NCBI GenBank assembly: GCA_050951365.1
Contig: JBMNIX010000010.1
Span: forward strand, 1 to 64,000
Direction: 5' to 3'
Length of the DNA stretch: 64,000 nt
Origin: JAAYHG01 sp012735455
GTDB lineage: Bacteria; Bacillota; DTU030; DUMP01
Made by a program: the position numbers and the translations under genes. Under the pieces are notes generated by a model. The model searched no databases, was not told where the DNA came from, and was given only the letters and a program-made list of their open reading frames with translations. Shown one piece after another: positions 34,905-44,557 of the stretch; within the stretch, counting starts at the first letter, position 1; each line of letters opens with the position of its first letter.

Positions 34905-34933
34905 TTGACCCCTTCATTCAGGCAGGTTATACT
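34905..34933 (+). promoter_or_regulatory. Sigma-A promoter of rqcH
   Basis: TTGACC, 17-base spacer, TATACT. It lies about 40 bases ahead of the start codon. Confidence 0.85.
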
Positions 34934-34973
34934 GGAAGCGCTGAAAACGTCATAAAACCAAAGGATGATGTCT

Positions 34974-36740
34974 ATGCCCTTTGACTCTTTGGTCTTGAGA
35001 TCCCTGGAAGGCGAGCTCACACAACTCGTGGATAGCCGCGTGCTAAAAATACACCAGCCAAGCCGCCTGGAAATTATCCTAACCCTGCGCAAAGAAGGTG
35101 AAAACCTACGTCTCTTGTTGAGTGCACACCCCCAGCACGCCCGTGTTCATCTTACTACCCAGCCGCGTACCAACCCGACAGAGCCACCAATGTTCTGTAT
35201 GTACCTGCGCCGCCATTTAGAGGGAACACGGTTACGCCATGTTCGCCGTCCAGAGGGCGAACGCATCTTGGGACTCGTTTTCCAAGGACGGGATGAGCTG
35301 GGCAATCCAACGGAATTAGAGCTCATCGCCGAAATCATGGGTAAGCACAGCAATTTAATCCTCATAAACAGGGCCCAGCGCACCATTTTGGCGGCGGCTA
35401 AACACGTAACCAGCGCTGTGAACCGTTACCGCGAGGTGCTTCCGGGACTCACCTACCGCGAACCGCCGGCTCAGAACAAAATACAACTAGCCGATCTAAC
35501 CGAGCTCTCTTTTTACTCTCTGCTTCAGGCTCAGAGAAAGGGAGTGGCTTCGGCTTTAGTAGGGACTGTTGCAGGCCTAAGTCCCCTTATAGCCCGTGAA
35601 ATAGCCGTCCAGGCAAACCTTGAGGAGAATTTTCCTACTCGAGAACTGGTACGGCCCGAACTCTTTAGACTCTGGAAAGCACTGGACGAGCTGCGCCAGT
35701 TGCTGCACGCAGGGCATTTTATCCCCACACTCTATCGCGAACAAGACGGGCGGGTAAAAGAGGTAACAGCTTTCCCCTTGCAACTCTTTTCAGCCTATCC
35801 CCGAGAATCTTTTGCCAGCATGAGCGCTGCTTTAGACGTCTTCTTCAGAGAAAAAGAGGCTAACGAGCAAGTCAATACCACACGACACGATCTACTCACA
35901 GTGCTCAGACACGCAGAAGAACGAACCCGCAAAAGGCTAGCCTTGCATCTTTCCGCGGTGACAGAAGCTGGCGAAGCCCAACGCTTTAGACGCTACGGAG
36001 AACTCCTTTTCGCCCACGCCTACCATCTGCCCCAAACAGCGGCCGAGGTGAAGGTGGAAGACTGGGAAAACCCAGGTCAGCATATCCGTATCCCTTTGGA
36101 ACCCAATCTCTCCCTCAACCAAAATGCTCAACAGTACTTCCGCCGGTTTACCAAAGCAAAGAAAACCCTAGCTGCCGCCCGGGAGCAACTGGAAAAGGAT
36201 CAGGAAGAACTAGCTTACTTAGACAGCGTAAGCTTGGCCCTGGAAGACGCGAAAACCCTAGCCGAACTTGGCGAAATCCGGCGGGAACTAGAGAAAGGCG
36301 GCTACATAAAGCCACAAGATCAGGTCAAAACTACCTACACCAAGAAAGATCCACCATCTTCTCCCCTGGAATTTCGCTCCTCCCAAGGCTGGACTATCTT
36401 GGTGGGACGCAACAACCGCCAAAACGACCGTCTCACTCTGCGTGCCGAACCCCACGACCTCTGGCTCCATGCCCAAAACATCCCCGGCTCCCATGTTGTA
36501 ATCCGCTGCCCTAAAGGCCAGGAGCCGCCTGAAGAAACCATTCTTGAGGCCGCCCTCCTCGCCGCATACCATAGCAAATCCCGTTTTTCTTCTCGTGTAC
36601 CTGTAGACTACACCTTCTGCCGCAACGTGCGTAAGCCAAGGGGGGCCAAGCCCGGTTTTGTCGTCTACGAGCAGCAACGCACCATCTATGTAACTCCGGA
36701 CCCAGAAAAAGTTGAAGCTCTCAGGAGATCAGGCTCCTGA
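34974..36740 (+). CDS. rqcH: Rqc2/RqcH-type ribosome quality control factor (NFACT protein)
   Basis: 588 residues. NFACT-N domain (about 1-270) begins MPFDSLVLRSLEGEL; a coiled-coil middle follows (about 380-430). The C-terminal NFACT-R domain has WTILVGRNNRQNDRLTLR and HDLWLHAQNIPGSHVVIR. RqcH binds stalled 50S subunits and recruits tRNA-Ala to add alanine tails. Older annotations call it a fibronectin-binding protein. Three ATGs lie close together (34965, 34968, 34974); the last has the best spacing from AAAGGATG. It is monocistronic. Confidence 0.93.
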   Translation: MPFDSLVLRSLEGELTQLVDSRVLKIHQPSRLEIILTLRKEGENLRLLLSAHPQHARVHLTTQPRTNPTEPPMFCMYLRRHLEGTRLRHVRRPEGERILGLVFQGRDELGNPTELELIAEIMGKHSNLILINRAQRTILAAAKHVTSAVNRYREVLPGLTYREPPAQNKIQLADLTELSFYSLLQAQRKGVASALVGTVAGLSPLIAREIAVQANLEENFPTRELVRPELFRLWKALDELRQLLHAGHFIPTLYREQDGRVKEVTAFPLQLFSAYPRESFASMSAALDVFFREKEANEQVNTTRHDLLTVLRHAEERTRKRLALHLSAVTEAGEAQRFRRYGELLFAHAYHLPQTAAEVKVEDWENPGQHIRIPLEPNLSLNQNAQQYFRRFTKAKKTLAAAREQLEKDQEELAYLDSVSLALEDAKTLAELGEIRRELEKGGYIKPQDQVKTTYTKKDPPSSPLEFRSSQGWTILVGRNNRQNDRLTLRAEPHDLWLHAQNIPGSHVVIRCPKGQEPPEETILEAALLAAYHSKSRFSSRVPVDYTFCRNVRKPRGAKPGFVVYEQQRTIYVTPDPEKVEALRRSGS

Positions 36741-36747
36741 GAGCTTC
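36714..36747. terminator. Bidirectional terminator between rqcH and uraA
   Basis: A perfect 14-bp stem GAAGCTCTCAGGAG/CTCCTGAGAGCTTC with a 6-base loop. The rqcH stop codon lies inside the stem. Followed by AATTTCTATTG on the plus strand. It serves the convergent rqcH and uraA genes. Confidence 0.8.
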
Positions 36748-36791
36748 AATTTCTATTGTAGTGTCGACAGAAGCAGAATTAGGTACCAGTC

Positions 36792-38090
36792 CTAAGAAAC
36801 GGTTGCTGTCTCCTTCCCTGGGTCGTCAGCTGGACTGGGCTCCATCTCTTCGGCTGGGGCAGGTAGAATAAGGTTGAGGATGATACCGATCAGGGTTGCC
36901 AACGGCATACCATGGATGCTGAAGTTGCCGATATTAAGTTCCGCCCCGCCGATACCTATCACCAAAATCACTGAGGCCAGCATTAGGTTTCTTGTCTGTG
37001 AGAAATCTACCTGGCTTTCAACCAGCATACGGACGCCAGCAGAAGCAATGCTCCCAAAGAGCAGGATCGAGATACCACCCAAGACTGGAGTCGGAATGGT
37101 CTGGATAGCCATGCCCAGCTTCTCTACAAAGGCGAGCACCACTGCGATAGCCGCAGCCCAACCGATAACCCAAACGCTGTAGACCCGGGTGATAGCCATA
37201 ACGCCGATGTTCTCGCCGTAGGTGGTGTTGGGTGGGGCACCAAACACTGCCGCCAAGGAGGTGGCCAAGCCATCGCCGAGGATGGAACGATCCATACCCG
37301 GGTCCCGAGTGTAGTCGCGGCCCACAATGTTCTCGGTAACCAGGAGGTGGCCGATGTGCTCAGTTATACTCACTACCGCCACAGGAGCAATCAGTAGGAT
37401 CGCAGGTAGAGAGAAGCTGGGGGTCTCAAACGGAGGTAACGCAAACCAATTGGCCTCCAGTACCGGAGTCAAGTCGACCAAACCCTGGGTGAAAGCAAAG
37501 ACATAACCGGCAATGATAGCCACGAGAATCGGAATTACGCTCAGAATACCCTTAAAGTACATAGAACCTATCACAGCTACAGCTAGAGTAAACAGGGACG
37601 TCCATACGTTAGGGGAAGCCAGCAGGTTAATGGTTTCGCCATCTTTAGGAATGAGTCCCGCCATATCCACAGCAGTGCCTGCCAGAGCTAACCCGATAAC
37701 GATAACAACAGATCCCACCACCACTGGCGGCAACAGTCGATCCAACCAACGAGTCCCGATTTTCTTGATAATGCCGGCAACAACCACATACACCAGTCCG
37801 GCCACAAAGCAACCGCCCAACGCGGCCGATACCCCGTAGTACTTTGTTGCCACTTGAATAGGAACGATAAAAGCGAAGGAGGAACCAAGATATGCTGGAA
37901 TCTTACCCTGCGTACACAGGATATACGTAAAGGTACCCAACCCACTACCCAAAAGAGCCAAAGAAGGATTAAGACCGGTAAGAATCGGAACCAGGATAGT
38001 AGCGCCAAACATTGCAAACAGGTGCTGCAGGCTGAGGGGTAGAGTTGTTGCCAGCGGTAGCCTTTCCTCCACATCAATGATGCGCCGCAT
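36792..38090 (-). CDS. uraA: Uracil permease (NCS2 family)
   Basis: 432 residues, about 14 membrane segments. The start LPLSLQHLFAMFGATILVP, SITEHIGHLLVTENIVGRDY with the substrate glutamate, and the GAPPNTTYGENIGV loop match UraA/PyrP. It takes up uracil with a proton. It lies downstream of pyrR behind a second PyrR-type attenuator, which supports uracil over xanthine. ATG 38090 follows GGGAGGATT. Confidence 0.94.
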   Translation of the reverse strand: MRRIIDVEERLPLATTLPLSLQHLFAMFGATILVPILTGLNPSLALLGSGLGTFTYILCTQGKIPAYLGSSFAFIVPIQVATKYYGVSAALGGCFVAGLVYVVVAGIIKKIGTRWLDRLLPPVVVGSVVIVIGLALAGTAVDMAGLIPKDGETINLLASPNVWTSLFTLAVAVIGSMYFKGILSVIPILVAIIAGYVFAFTQGLVDLTPVLEANWFALPPFETPSFSLPAILLIAPVAVVSITEHIGHLLVTENIVGRDYTRDPGMDRSILGDGLATSLAAVFGAPPNTTYGENIGVMAITRVYSVWVIGWAAAIAVVLAFVEKLGMAIQTIPTPVLGGISILLFGSIASAGVRMLVESQVDFSQTRNLMLASVILVIGIGGAELNIGNFSIHGMPLATLIGIILNLILPAPAEEMEPSPADDPGKETATVS

Positions 38091-38116
38091 GTAAAATCCT
38101 CCCTTATTGTTCTTTA

Positions 38117-38191
38117 TAAAAAACCCCCTTGCCGGCCGCAGCCAGTAAGGAGGTTAGGATCTTAGCCTCTCCTTACCAGCCTCACAGGGCC
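38117..38191 (-). promoter_or_regulatory. PyrR-type attenuator in the pyrR-uraA gap
   Basis: On the minus strand the RNA has GGCCCTGTGAGGCT (38178-38191), close to the PyrR-binding consensus ARUCCNGNGAGGYU. A long terminator follows: AACCTCCTT...AAGGGGGTT, a stem of about 15 pairs with one mismatch, then TTTTTT. With UMP, PyrR should favour the terminator and stop uraA transcription. Confidence 0.8.
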
Positions 38192-38208
38192 GACTTAAAG
38201 GAGCTCTG

Positions 38209-38835
<627 letters not shown>

Positions 38836-38863
38836 AGTCTTAAAGGCTATCTTGTTTGGAACA

Positions 38864-38892
38864 AGTCTATCATAAAGTGATCAGCCACGCAA
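38864..38892 (-). promoter_or_regulatory. Sigma-A promoter of pyrR-uraA
   Basis: Minus strand TTGCGT, 17-base spacer, TAGACT with an extended -10 TG. It starts a leader of about 105 bases that holds the attenuator, and lies just past the rluD stop. Confidence 0.7.
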
Positions 38893-38900
38893 GGGTTTTT

Positions 38901-39854
38901 TTATACGTGCTGGAACTTTTTGTTGCAGTCAGCTCGGATTTGCTCTAACGTCTCAGTCAAGTCAGAGGGCAGGTCGCTCTGAAAGTTGAGTCCCTCCCCG
39001 GTTATTGGGTGAAGGAAACTAAGCCGTGCGGCGTGCAAGAACTGCCGCTTTAGCTTCAGGGTCTCGCGAAGTCTGCCGTACACCTGGTCCCCCACCACCG
39101 GGTGGCCGATAAAAGCCAGGTGCACGCGGATTTGGTGTGTACGGCCGGTCTCAAGAGTCACCTCCAGATAGGTGTAGTCGTGAAAGCGCTCTAGTACCCT
39201 GATGTGAGTGCGGGCAGACCGCCCTCCGGGAACCACTGCCATTTTCTTGCGGTGGTGGTGGTGTCGGCCGATGGGAGCATCCACAGTGGCAACCTCTCCC
39301 TTAATAGACCCATGAGCCAGACACAAGTAAACGCGCTGCACTTCACGCGCTTTCATGGCTCGCACCAGCTGCTGATAGGCAGCAGCACTCTTGGCCACCA
39401 CTAGGAGCCCCGAAGTATCCTTATCCAAACGGTGCACAATACCCGACCTTAACAGAGGGCCGATTCTTGCCAGTTCTGAACCGCAGTGGGCCAGGAGGGC
39501 GTTTACCAGGGTTCCTTCTCGGTGGCCTGGGGCAGGGTGAACCACCAGACCAGCGGGTTTGTCAACCACAAGTAGGTGTTCGTCCTCATAAACGACGTTC
39601 AAGGGCATCTCTTGCGGCCGGACCTCCAATGGTTCCGGTGGCGGAATACTTACTGTAACCTGGTCCTGGGCAGCCAGCTTGAGGCTGGCTTTTGCACCTT
39701 GGTCGTTCACGAACACTAGGCCCTGAGCTATGAGGCGTTGGGCCTGGGCGCGACTGAGATCGAGTTCGGGCCTAGCGGCTAAGAAAACGTCCAGTCTGGC
39801 ACCTGCGTCTTCTGAGGACACCACGATCAGTGACTTCTTCCCTCTTTCGCTCAC
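38901..39854 (-). CDS. RluD-family pseudouridine synthase
   Basis: 317 residues. An S4 RNA-binding domain (about 16-70) precedes the catalytic domain with SGIVHRLDKDTSGLLVV, where the Asp is the nucleophile. ETGRTHQIRVHLAFIGHPVVGD is the second family block. It modifies uridines in 23S rRNA; exact sites are not predictable. Its GTG start overlaps the lspA stop, the usual lspA-rluD pair. Confidence 0.95.
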   Translation of the reverse strand: MSERGKKSLIVVSSEDAGARLDVFLAARPELDLSRAQAQRLIAQGLVFVNDQGAKASLKLAAQDQVTVSIPPPEPLEVRPQEMPLNVVYEDEHLLVVDKPAGLVVHPAPGHREGTLVNALLAHCGSELARIGPLLRSGIVHRLDKDTSGLLVVAKSAAAYQQLVRAMKAREVQRVYLCLAHGSIKGEVATVDAPIGRHHHHRKKMAVVPGGRSARTHIRVLERFHDYTYLEVTLETGRTHQIRVHLAFIGHPVVGDQVYGRLRETLKLKRQFLHAARLSFLHPITGEGLNFQSDLPSDLTETLEQIRADCNKKFQHV

Positions 39855-40294
39855 GCAGAACGCCCCTCCGAACGCAGTAGATAAATAAACAACAGCCCTA
39901 CGCCCACCACAATGGCGGAATCGGCAATATTAAATACCGGCCATACCCTAAAGTCGAAGAAATCCACCACATAGCCGTAGCGCAACCGGTCCATCAGGTT
40001 ACCCAAGGCACCACCTAGCTCTAAGGCTAACGCAAAACGCACCATCCCCATGCCGGGCCCTAAACGGCGCGCAAAAACAATGATAGCCGCTACCACCAGC
40101 ACCGTAACAGCCACAAAGAAGCCTGTCTGATACTTGAGGATGCCAAAGGCAGCTCCAGGATTTTGCACGTAGGTAAGGTGAAATACCCCTGGCCAAATAG
40201 GTATCGTCTCTCCCGGCAGAAGGTAACGCTGTACAGCCAGTTTACACAGTTGATCTAACAAAAACACCAAACTTGCTCCTGCAAAGATATACAA
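39851..40294 (-). CDS. lspA: Lipoprotein signal peptidase
   Basis: 147 residues with four membrane segments. YVQNPGAAFGIL, GGALGNLMDRLRYGYVVDFFDF and FNIADSAIVVGV carry the conserved residues and the two catalytic aspartates. It cleaves signal peptides of prolipoproteins. The start is TTG 40294 after GGGAGGA; the nearby ATG is out of frame. Confidence 0.96.
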   Translation of the reverse strand: MYIFAGASLVFLLDQLCKLAVQRYLLPGETIPIWPGVFHLTYVQNPGAAFGILKYQTGFFVAVTVLVVAAIIVFARRLGPGMGMVRFALALELGGALGNLMDRLRYGYVVDFFDFRVWPVFNIADSAIVVGVGLLFIYLLRSEGRSA

Positions 40295-40332
40295 AACCCA
40301 TCCTCCCTCGCTTTCTCCTCTCCCTGTGACTT

Positions 40333-41004
40333 CTAGCTATAGCGGCGAAGACGGTCCGGACTTGGTCGATCCCAGCCAAACAATTCCTCCTTGTCTTCTA
40401 TCACTACTTCTTCCACATCCTCCACCGCACCGCGCTGCTCATCGGAGTTAACATAAGTGTCATTGTAAGAGTCCACACCACCAACATCTTGCGGCCCGCT
40501 GGAGGTGCCATAACGGGCCACGGCCTGCCAGGCATCTTCTCCATCAAAGCCCACATAATCGGTGTTGTCCAGAAAGGACCGTCCGAAAGGTTCCTCAAGC
40601 ATCTCCTCCTCTAAAGGACGACGGTCACCCGGCGCACGTTCTCGAGATTCGTCTTTCTCCTTGCAGCTGCGACAGAGGGTGGTGTAAGGCAGCACCTCGA
40701 GCCGGGCCCTGTCAATCTCTCCGCCGCACACCTCGCAACGCCCATAGATGCCCTCATCCAGACGGCGCAGAGCCTCCTCTACCTTGGCCAGCAGCACCTG
40801 GGTGTTATCCAGGAGCCCCAAGTCTTTGGCGCGTTCATAAGTCTCATCTCCAATGTCGGCAGGGTGGTTATCGTAAACAGACAACTCACCGATGGAACCT
40901 GCCAAGGATTCGTCCAAGCCATGCTTTCTTATGCGTTCGGCCTGGTCTAGAAGTCGCTTCTTCTCTCGTTCCAGTCGCGCACGAAAATGCCGGGTATTCC
41001 CCAT
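40333..41004 (-). CDS. TraR/DksA-type zinc-finger protein (YteA-like sporulation protein)
   Basis: 223 residues. An N-terminal coiled coil has SVYDNHPADIGDETYERAKDLGL (about 44-65). The zinc finger is CEVCGGEIDRARLEVLPYTTLCRSCKEK (about 90-117). The acidic C-terminal tail is low in complexity. YteA proteins of Bacillales and Clostridia share this design and are linked with sporulation; their mechanism is unclear. It lies between the DUF5665 gene and lspA. Confidence 0.88.
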   Translation of the reverse strand: MGNTRHFRARLEREKKRLLDQAERIRKHGLDESLAGSIGELSVYDNHPADIGDETYERAKDLGLLDNTQVLLAKVEEALRRLDEGIYGRCEVCGGEIDRARLEVLPYTTLCRSCKEKDESRERAPGDRRPLEEEMLEEPFGRSFLDNTDYVGFDGEDAWQAVARYGTSSGPQDVGGVDSYNDTYVNSDEQRGAVEDVEEVVIEDKEELFGWDRPSPDRLRRYS

Positions 41005-41005
41005 T

Positions 41006-41317
41006 CTAAGTCCTCCCCAACTGTGTGTTTACGATGTCCACAATTTGGGCGATGAAGATGCCAATGACGGGAAGACTCACCATCTGGCGCAGAACATAGA
41101 TTACGAAGGCACCAACCAGAGTAAAACCAATAGCTGTTCCCAGGCCCCGAGCTACCCCTGCCAACAAGTTCAGATAGAGCAGGCGGCGCGTATCTTGCTG
41201 CATAGCCACATACTCGGCAATGCGCGCCTGATCCAAGGAACGAGCCAGGCTGTCCAGTCTCTCTTCCAATTCGTTTCGGAGGCCTTCTGCACCTTGTTTT
41301 ACCGTCAAAGCCTTCAT
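41006..41317 (-). CDS. DUF5665 membrane protein
   Basis: 103 residues. An N-terminal helical region precedes a membrane hairpin (LYLNLLAGVARGLGTAIGFTLVGAFVIYVL and VSLPVIGIFIAQIVDIV). This layout is typical of DUF5665 proteins found beside lspA or the zinc-finger gene in Clostridia. Function unknown. It is the first gene of the operon ending in rluD. Confidence 0.75.
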   Translation of the reverse strand: MKALTVKQGAEGLRNELEERLDSLARSLDQARIAEYVAMQQDTRRLLYLNLLAGVARGLGTAIGFTLVGAFVIYVLRQMVSLPVIGIFIAQIVDIVNTQLGRT

Positions 41318-41404
41318 CTCCTTCCACCTTTAGAATGCCCGTTGGAGACGAAGCTTATGGTTGTATCGCATGATTTCGCTACCTCATAGTTTTTTCCCTG
41401 TAAG

Positions 41405-41429
41405 AAAGAGCGGGGGGCCCCGCTCTTTT
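41405..41429 (-). terminator. Terminator of ileS
   Basis: AAAGAGCGGGG and CCCCGCTCTTT form an 11-bp stem with flanking A and T runs, usable on both strands. It lies 24 bases past the ileS stop. Confidence 0.88.
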
Positions 41430-41452
41430 CTCTCCTCTCTAATTTCCTGCTT

Positions 41453-44251
41453 TCACTGCGCCATTGTTTCAGCCAGTACCGTTTGGCAACGCGGGCACAC
41501 CCCATCCTCTACGCCTTCATGGTACATCCAGCAGCGCTCGCACTTCTCTCCGGCTGCCAATGAGACGAGACAACCTGCCCCAGCAAATCCCTCTAGTTCC
41601 TTTGTCTCAGATCCAGCCCCATCCTCAGGCCCGTGGAGATTGACCTGAGAGACGATAAAGAGGGTGGGTAAGAACTCTTCGTACTTCTTAAGCAGGGTAT
41701 AAGTCTCGCTCAGCTGCTGCGGGAACCAAAGGTCCACACAAGCCCGGAGCGAGGTACCAATGAGTCCCTCCTGCCGTGCTGCTTCCAGCGCCTTGGCCAC
41801 CCCGGCCCGGACAGCCAGCAGCTGTTCCCAGCGTGACTCAAGTTCCACATCCAAATACTCGCTCTTTACCTCAGGCCAGGCTGTGAGCTGCACACTTTTT
41901 TCCTTAGTCCCATCGTCCGGCACGTACTCCCAGATTTCTTCTGCTGTAAAGGTAAGAACAGGAGCCATAAGTCGCACCAATGTGGTGAGCACCTCGTAGA
42001 GAACCGTCTGCGCAGCCCTGCGCTCGCGAGCAGTGGGGGTACTGCAGTATAATCGGTCCTTAATGACGTCCAGGTAAAAGGCACTCATGTCAATAGCACA
42101 GAAATTGTGTAGAGCATGGTAGAGATGGTGATACTCGTAATTCTCGTAAGCAGCTGTCACCTTTTCTGTCAGACGTGCTAAAGCCAGCAGGGCCCAACGA
42201 TCAAGTTCTTCCAGCTCGCTGTAAGGTATGGTGTCTTTGGCAGGGTCAAAGTCGGCTAGATTACCTAACAAGAAGCGGGCCGTGTTGCGGATCTTACGAT
42301 AGACCTCGGCCAACTGGAGCAGAATCTCCCTGGAGACCCGAATGTCAGCCTTGAAGTCCGAGGAGGCAACCCAGAGTCTCAGCACATCGGCGCCGAACTC
42401 CTCGATGATCTCCTGCGGATAAATGACGTTACCGATGGACTTGGACATCTTCCGCCCTTCGCCGTCCACCACGTAACCGTGAGTCAGCACCGCACGGTAC
42501 GGAGCTCTACCGCGTACAGCCACTGCCGTGAGGAGCGAGGACTGGAACCAACCACGGTGCTGGTCGCTACCTTCCAAGTAAAGGTCGCTGGGCCACTCCA
42601 GTCCAGGGGTTGTATCAAGAACCGCAATGTGGCTGGAACCAGAATCAAACCAGACATCCATAGTGTCCGTTTCCTTACGGAAGGAAGAATGGCCACACTT
42701 GGCACACTTAGTCCCCGGCGGCAGGATTTCTTCCGCCGTGTGAGTAAACCACCCATTGGAACCCTCGCGCCTGAAGAGGTCACGCACCGCCGTAATACTC
42801 TCAGCAGTAATCAGTTCCTGGCCGCAGCTTTCACAGTAAAAGATGGGAATTGGTACACCCCACAGCCGCTGGCGCGAGATACACCAGTCAGAACGATCCC
42901 GCACCATGGCACTGATGCGCTCTTCACCCCAGGCAGGAATCCATTTTACTTCCTGAATAGCCTTGATGGTATCATCCCGAAAAGCATCTACCGAAGCGAA
43001 CCACTGTTCAGTAGCCAGAAAGAGTACCGGACTCTTGCAGCGCCAGCAGTGGGGATACTGGTGGCTAATGGTTCCGAAGGCCAAAAGGGCCCCTCGCTCT
43101 CTCAGCTCGCTAACAATGGGTTCTGTAGCCTCCTGCACCGGGATACCAGCAAACTGGCCGGCCTCGGCGGTAAAGACACCTTTACCGTTAACAGGATTCA
43201 AAATCGGTAATCTATACTTTTGACCGATCTCAAAGTCCTCCAAACCATGGCCGGGAGCAGTGTGCACGCAACCAGTACCCGCATCCAAGGTGACATGTTC
43301 ACCCAAGATAATGAGGGAAGGACGCTCCGCAAAGGGGTGCCAGCACTCAATGCCTTCCAGTTCCTCGCCGCGGAACATACCCAGGATGCGGTCCACCGGT
43401 CGTCCAGCCACAGCCATAACACTCTCAATAAGTTCCTGGGCCAGCACGTAATACTCTCCCTGGGACTCCACCAGTGCGTACTCAAAACGCGGATTCAGAC
43501 AGATTGCCAAGTTTGCCGGTAAGGTCCAAGTGGTGGTGGTCCAAATGAGAAAGTAGATCTTCTCCTTGGGCGCCAGGGCTGTGAGTTTCCCGGCGGGATC
43601 ATCCTTAAGCTGGAATTTGACATATAGGGAATCAGAGGGGGCCTCCTGATACTCCACCTCAGCCTCGGCCAGAGCCGTCTCACAGGTGGTGCACCAATAG
43701 ACCGGCTTCAAGCCTTTGTAGATGAAGCCTTTTTGAGCCATGGCACCAAAAACCTCTATTTGTTTAGCCTCGTATTCGGGCTTGAGTGTTAAGTAAGGGT
43801 TTTCCCAGTCACCCCGCACACCCAAACGCCTGAACTCCTCGCGCTGTTCTCCCACAAACTTCAGGGCATACTCGGCACACTTCTGCCTCAGCTCAGCCGC
43901 CGACATTTTGGAGCGGTCCAGCCCTAAGTTCTTGATAGCAGCGTGCTCAATAGGAAGGCCGTGGGTATCCCAACCCGGAACATAGGGAGTATCAAACCCA
44001 CGCATAAACTTGTACTTGTTGACAATGTCCTTTAGCACCTTGTTGAGAGCTGTACCCAGGTGAATGTGTCCGTTGGCATAGGGCGGCCCGTCGTGGAGAA
44101 TAAACTTTGGCCTGCCCTGACCTTTTCCACGCACTAATCCATTGATGTCCATCTCATCCCAGCGGGCCAGTATGGCTGGCTCACGCTGGGGCAGGTTTGC
44201 CCTCATGGGAAACTTGGTCTTGGGAAGGTTAAGGGTCTTAGAGTAGTCCAT
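41453..44251 (-). CDS. ileS: Isoleucyl-tRNA synthetase
   Basis: 932 residues from ATG 44251, which follows GGAGGT. The HIGH motif is in PYANGHIHLGTALN, the KMSKS motif in GRKMSKSIGNV, and the C-terminal zinc finger has CERCWMYHEG and CPRCQTVL. A longer in-frame start at 44350 lies inside the T-box leader and is not used. The gene is controlled by an isoleucine T-box and ends in a strong terminator. Confidence 0.97.
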   Translation of the reverse strand: MDYSKTLNLPKTKFPMRANLPQREPAILARWDEMDINGLVRGKGQGRPKFILHDGPPYANGHIHLGTALNKVLKDIVNKYKFMRGFDTPYVPGWDTHGLPIEHAAIKNLGLDRSKMSAAELRQKCAEYALKFVGEQREEFRRLGVRGDWENPYLTLKPEYEAKQIEVFGAMAQKGFIYKGLKPVYWCTTCETALAEAEVEYQEAPSDSLYVKFQLKDDPAGKLTALAPKEKIYFLIWTTTTWTLPANLAICLNPRFEYALVESQGEYYVLAQELIESVMAVAGRPVDRILGMFRGEELEGIECWHPFAERPSLIILGEHVTLDAGTGCVHTAPGHGLEDFEIGQKYRLPILNPVNGKGVFTAEAGQFAGIPVQEATEPIVSELRERGALLAFGTISHQYPHCWRCKSPVLFLATEQWFASVDAFRDDTIKAIQEVKWIPAWGEERISAMVRDRSDWCISRQRLWGVPIPIFYCESCGQELITAESITAVRDLFRREGSNGWFTHTAEEILPPGTKCAKCGHSSFRKETDTMDVWFDSGSSHIAVLDTTPGLEWPSDLYLEGSDQHRGWFQSSLLTAVAVRGRAPYRAVLTHGYVVDGEGRKMSKSIGNVIYPQEIIEEFGADVLRLWVASSDFKADIRVSREILLQLAEVYRKIRNTARFLLGNLADFDPAKDTIPYSELEELDRWALLALARLTEKVTAAYENYEYHHLYHALHNFCAIDMSAFYLDVIKDRLYCSTPTARERRAAQTVLYEVLTTLVRLMAPVLTFTAEEIWEYVPDDGTKEKSVQLTAWPEVKSEYLDVELESRWEQLLAVRAGVAKALEAARQEGLIGTSLRACVDLWFPQQLSETYTLLKKYEEFLPTLFIVSQVNLHGPEDGAGSETKELEGFAGAGCLVSLAAGEKCERCWMYHEGVEDGVCPRCQTVLAETMAQ

Positions 44252-44275
44252 AATAACACCTCCATAGCTTACCAA

Positions 44276-44522
44276 ATAAAAAATCTCGCCCCCTGAGGGA
44301 CGAGAGTATCTCCCGTGGTACCACCCATCTGAGCGCATAAAGGCACCCACTCAAACCGATAACGGCGGGTAACCGGGGTCATCCTACTTACCTTCTTGCC
44401 AGGTTTCGGGGCCCAACTCGCGGGTGATCTTCAGCCTGCTTCGTCGTACCGGCTCACACCTACCCCGGCTCTCTGTCCGCCGCCGCAAGCTTACTGTCCC
44501 GATCATCGTCTGTTATACAGTT
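44276..44522 (-). promoter_or_regulatory. Isoleucine T-box leader of ileS
   Basis: On the minus strand the T-box sequence GGGTGGTACCACGGG is followed by a terminator stem (TCTCGTCCC/GGGGGCGAGA) and TTTTTT. Upstream in Stem I, the specifier loop reads GAAGATCAC, with ATC as the Ile codon. Uncharged tRNA-Ile would stabilise the antiterminator and allow ileS transcription. Confidence 0.92.
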
Positions 44523-44528
44523 AGCGTT

Positions 44529-44557
44529 ATTATACCGCCCCATTTGCTGCAAGTCAA
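44529..44557 (-). promoter_or_regulatory. Sigma-A promoter of ileS
   Basis: Minus strand TTGACT, 17-base spacer, TATAAT. It is nearly consensus and sits just before the T-box leader. The -35 overlaps the stop codon of the upstream gene. Confidence 0.9.

Noticed and set aside
42479..43210. 243-codon open frame on the plus strand
   Set aside because: Antisense to ileS and without ribosome-binding site or family features.
44252..44350. 33-codon N-terminal extension of IleS
   Set aside because: It is translated T-box/terminator sequence; ATG 44251 has the proper ribosome-binding site and family N-terminus.
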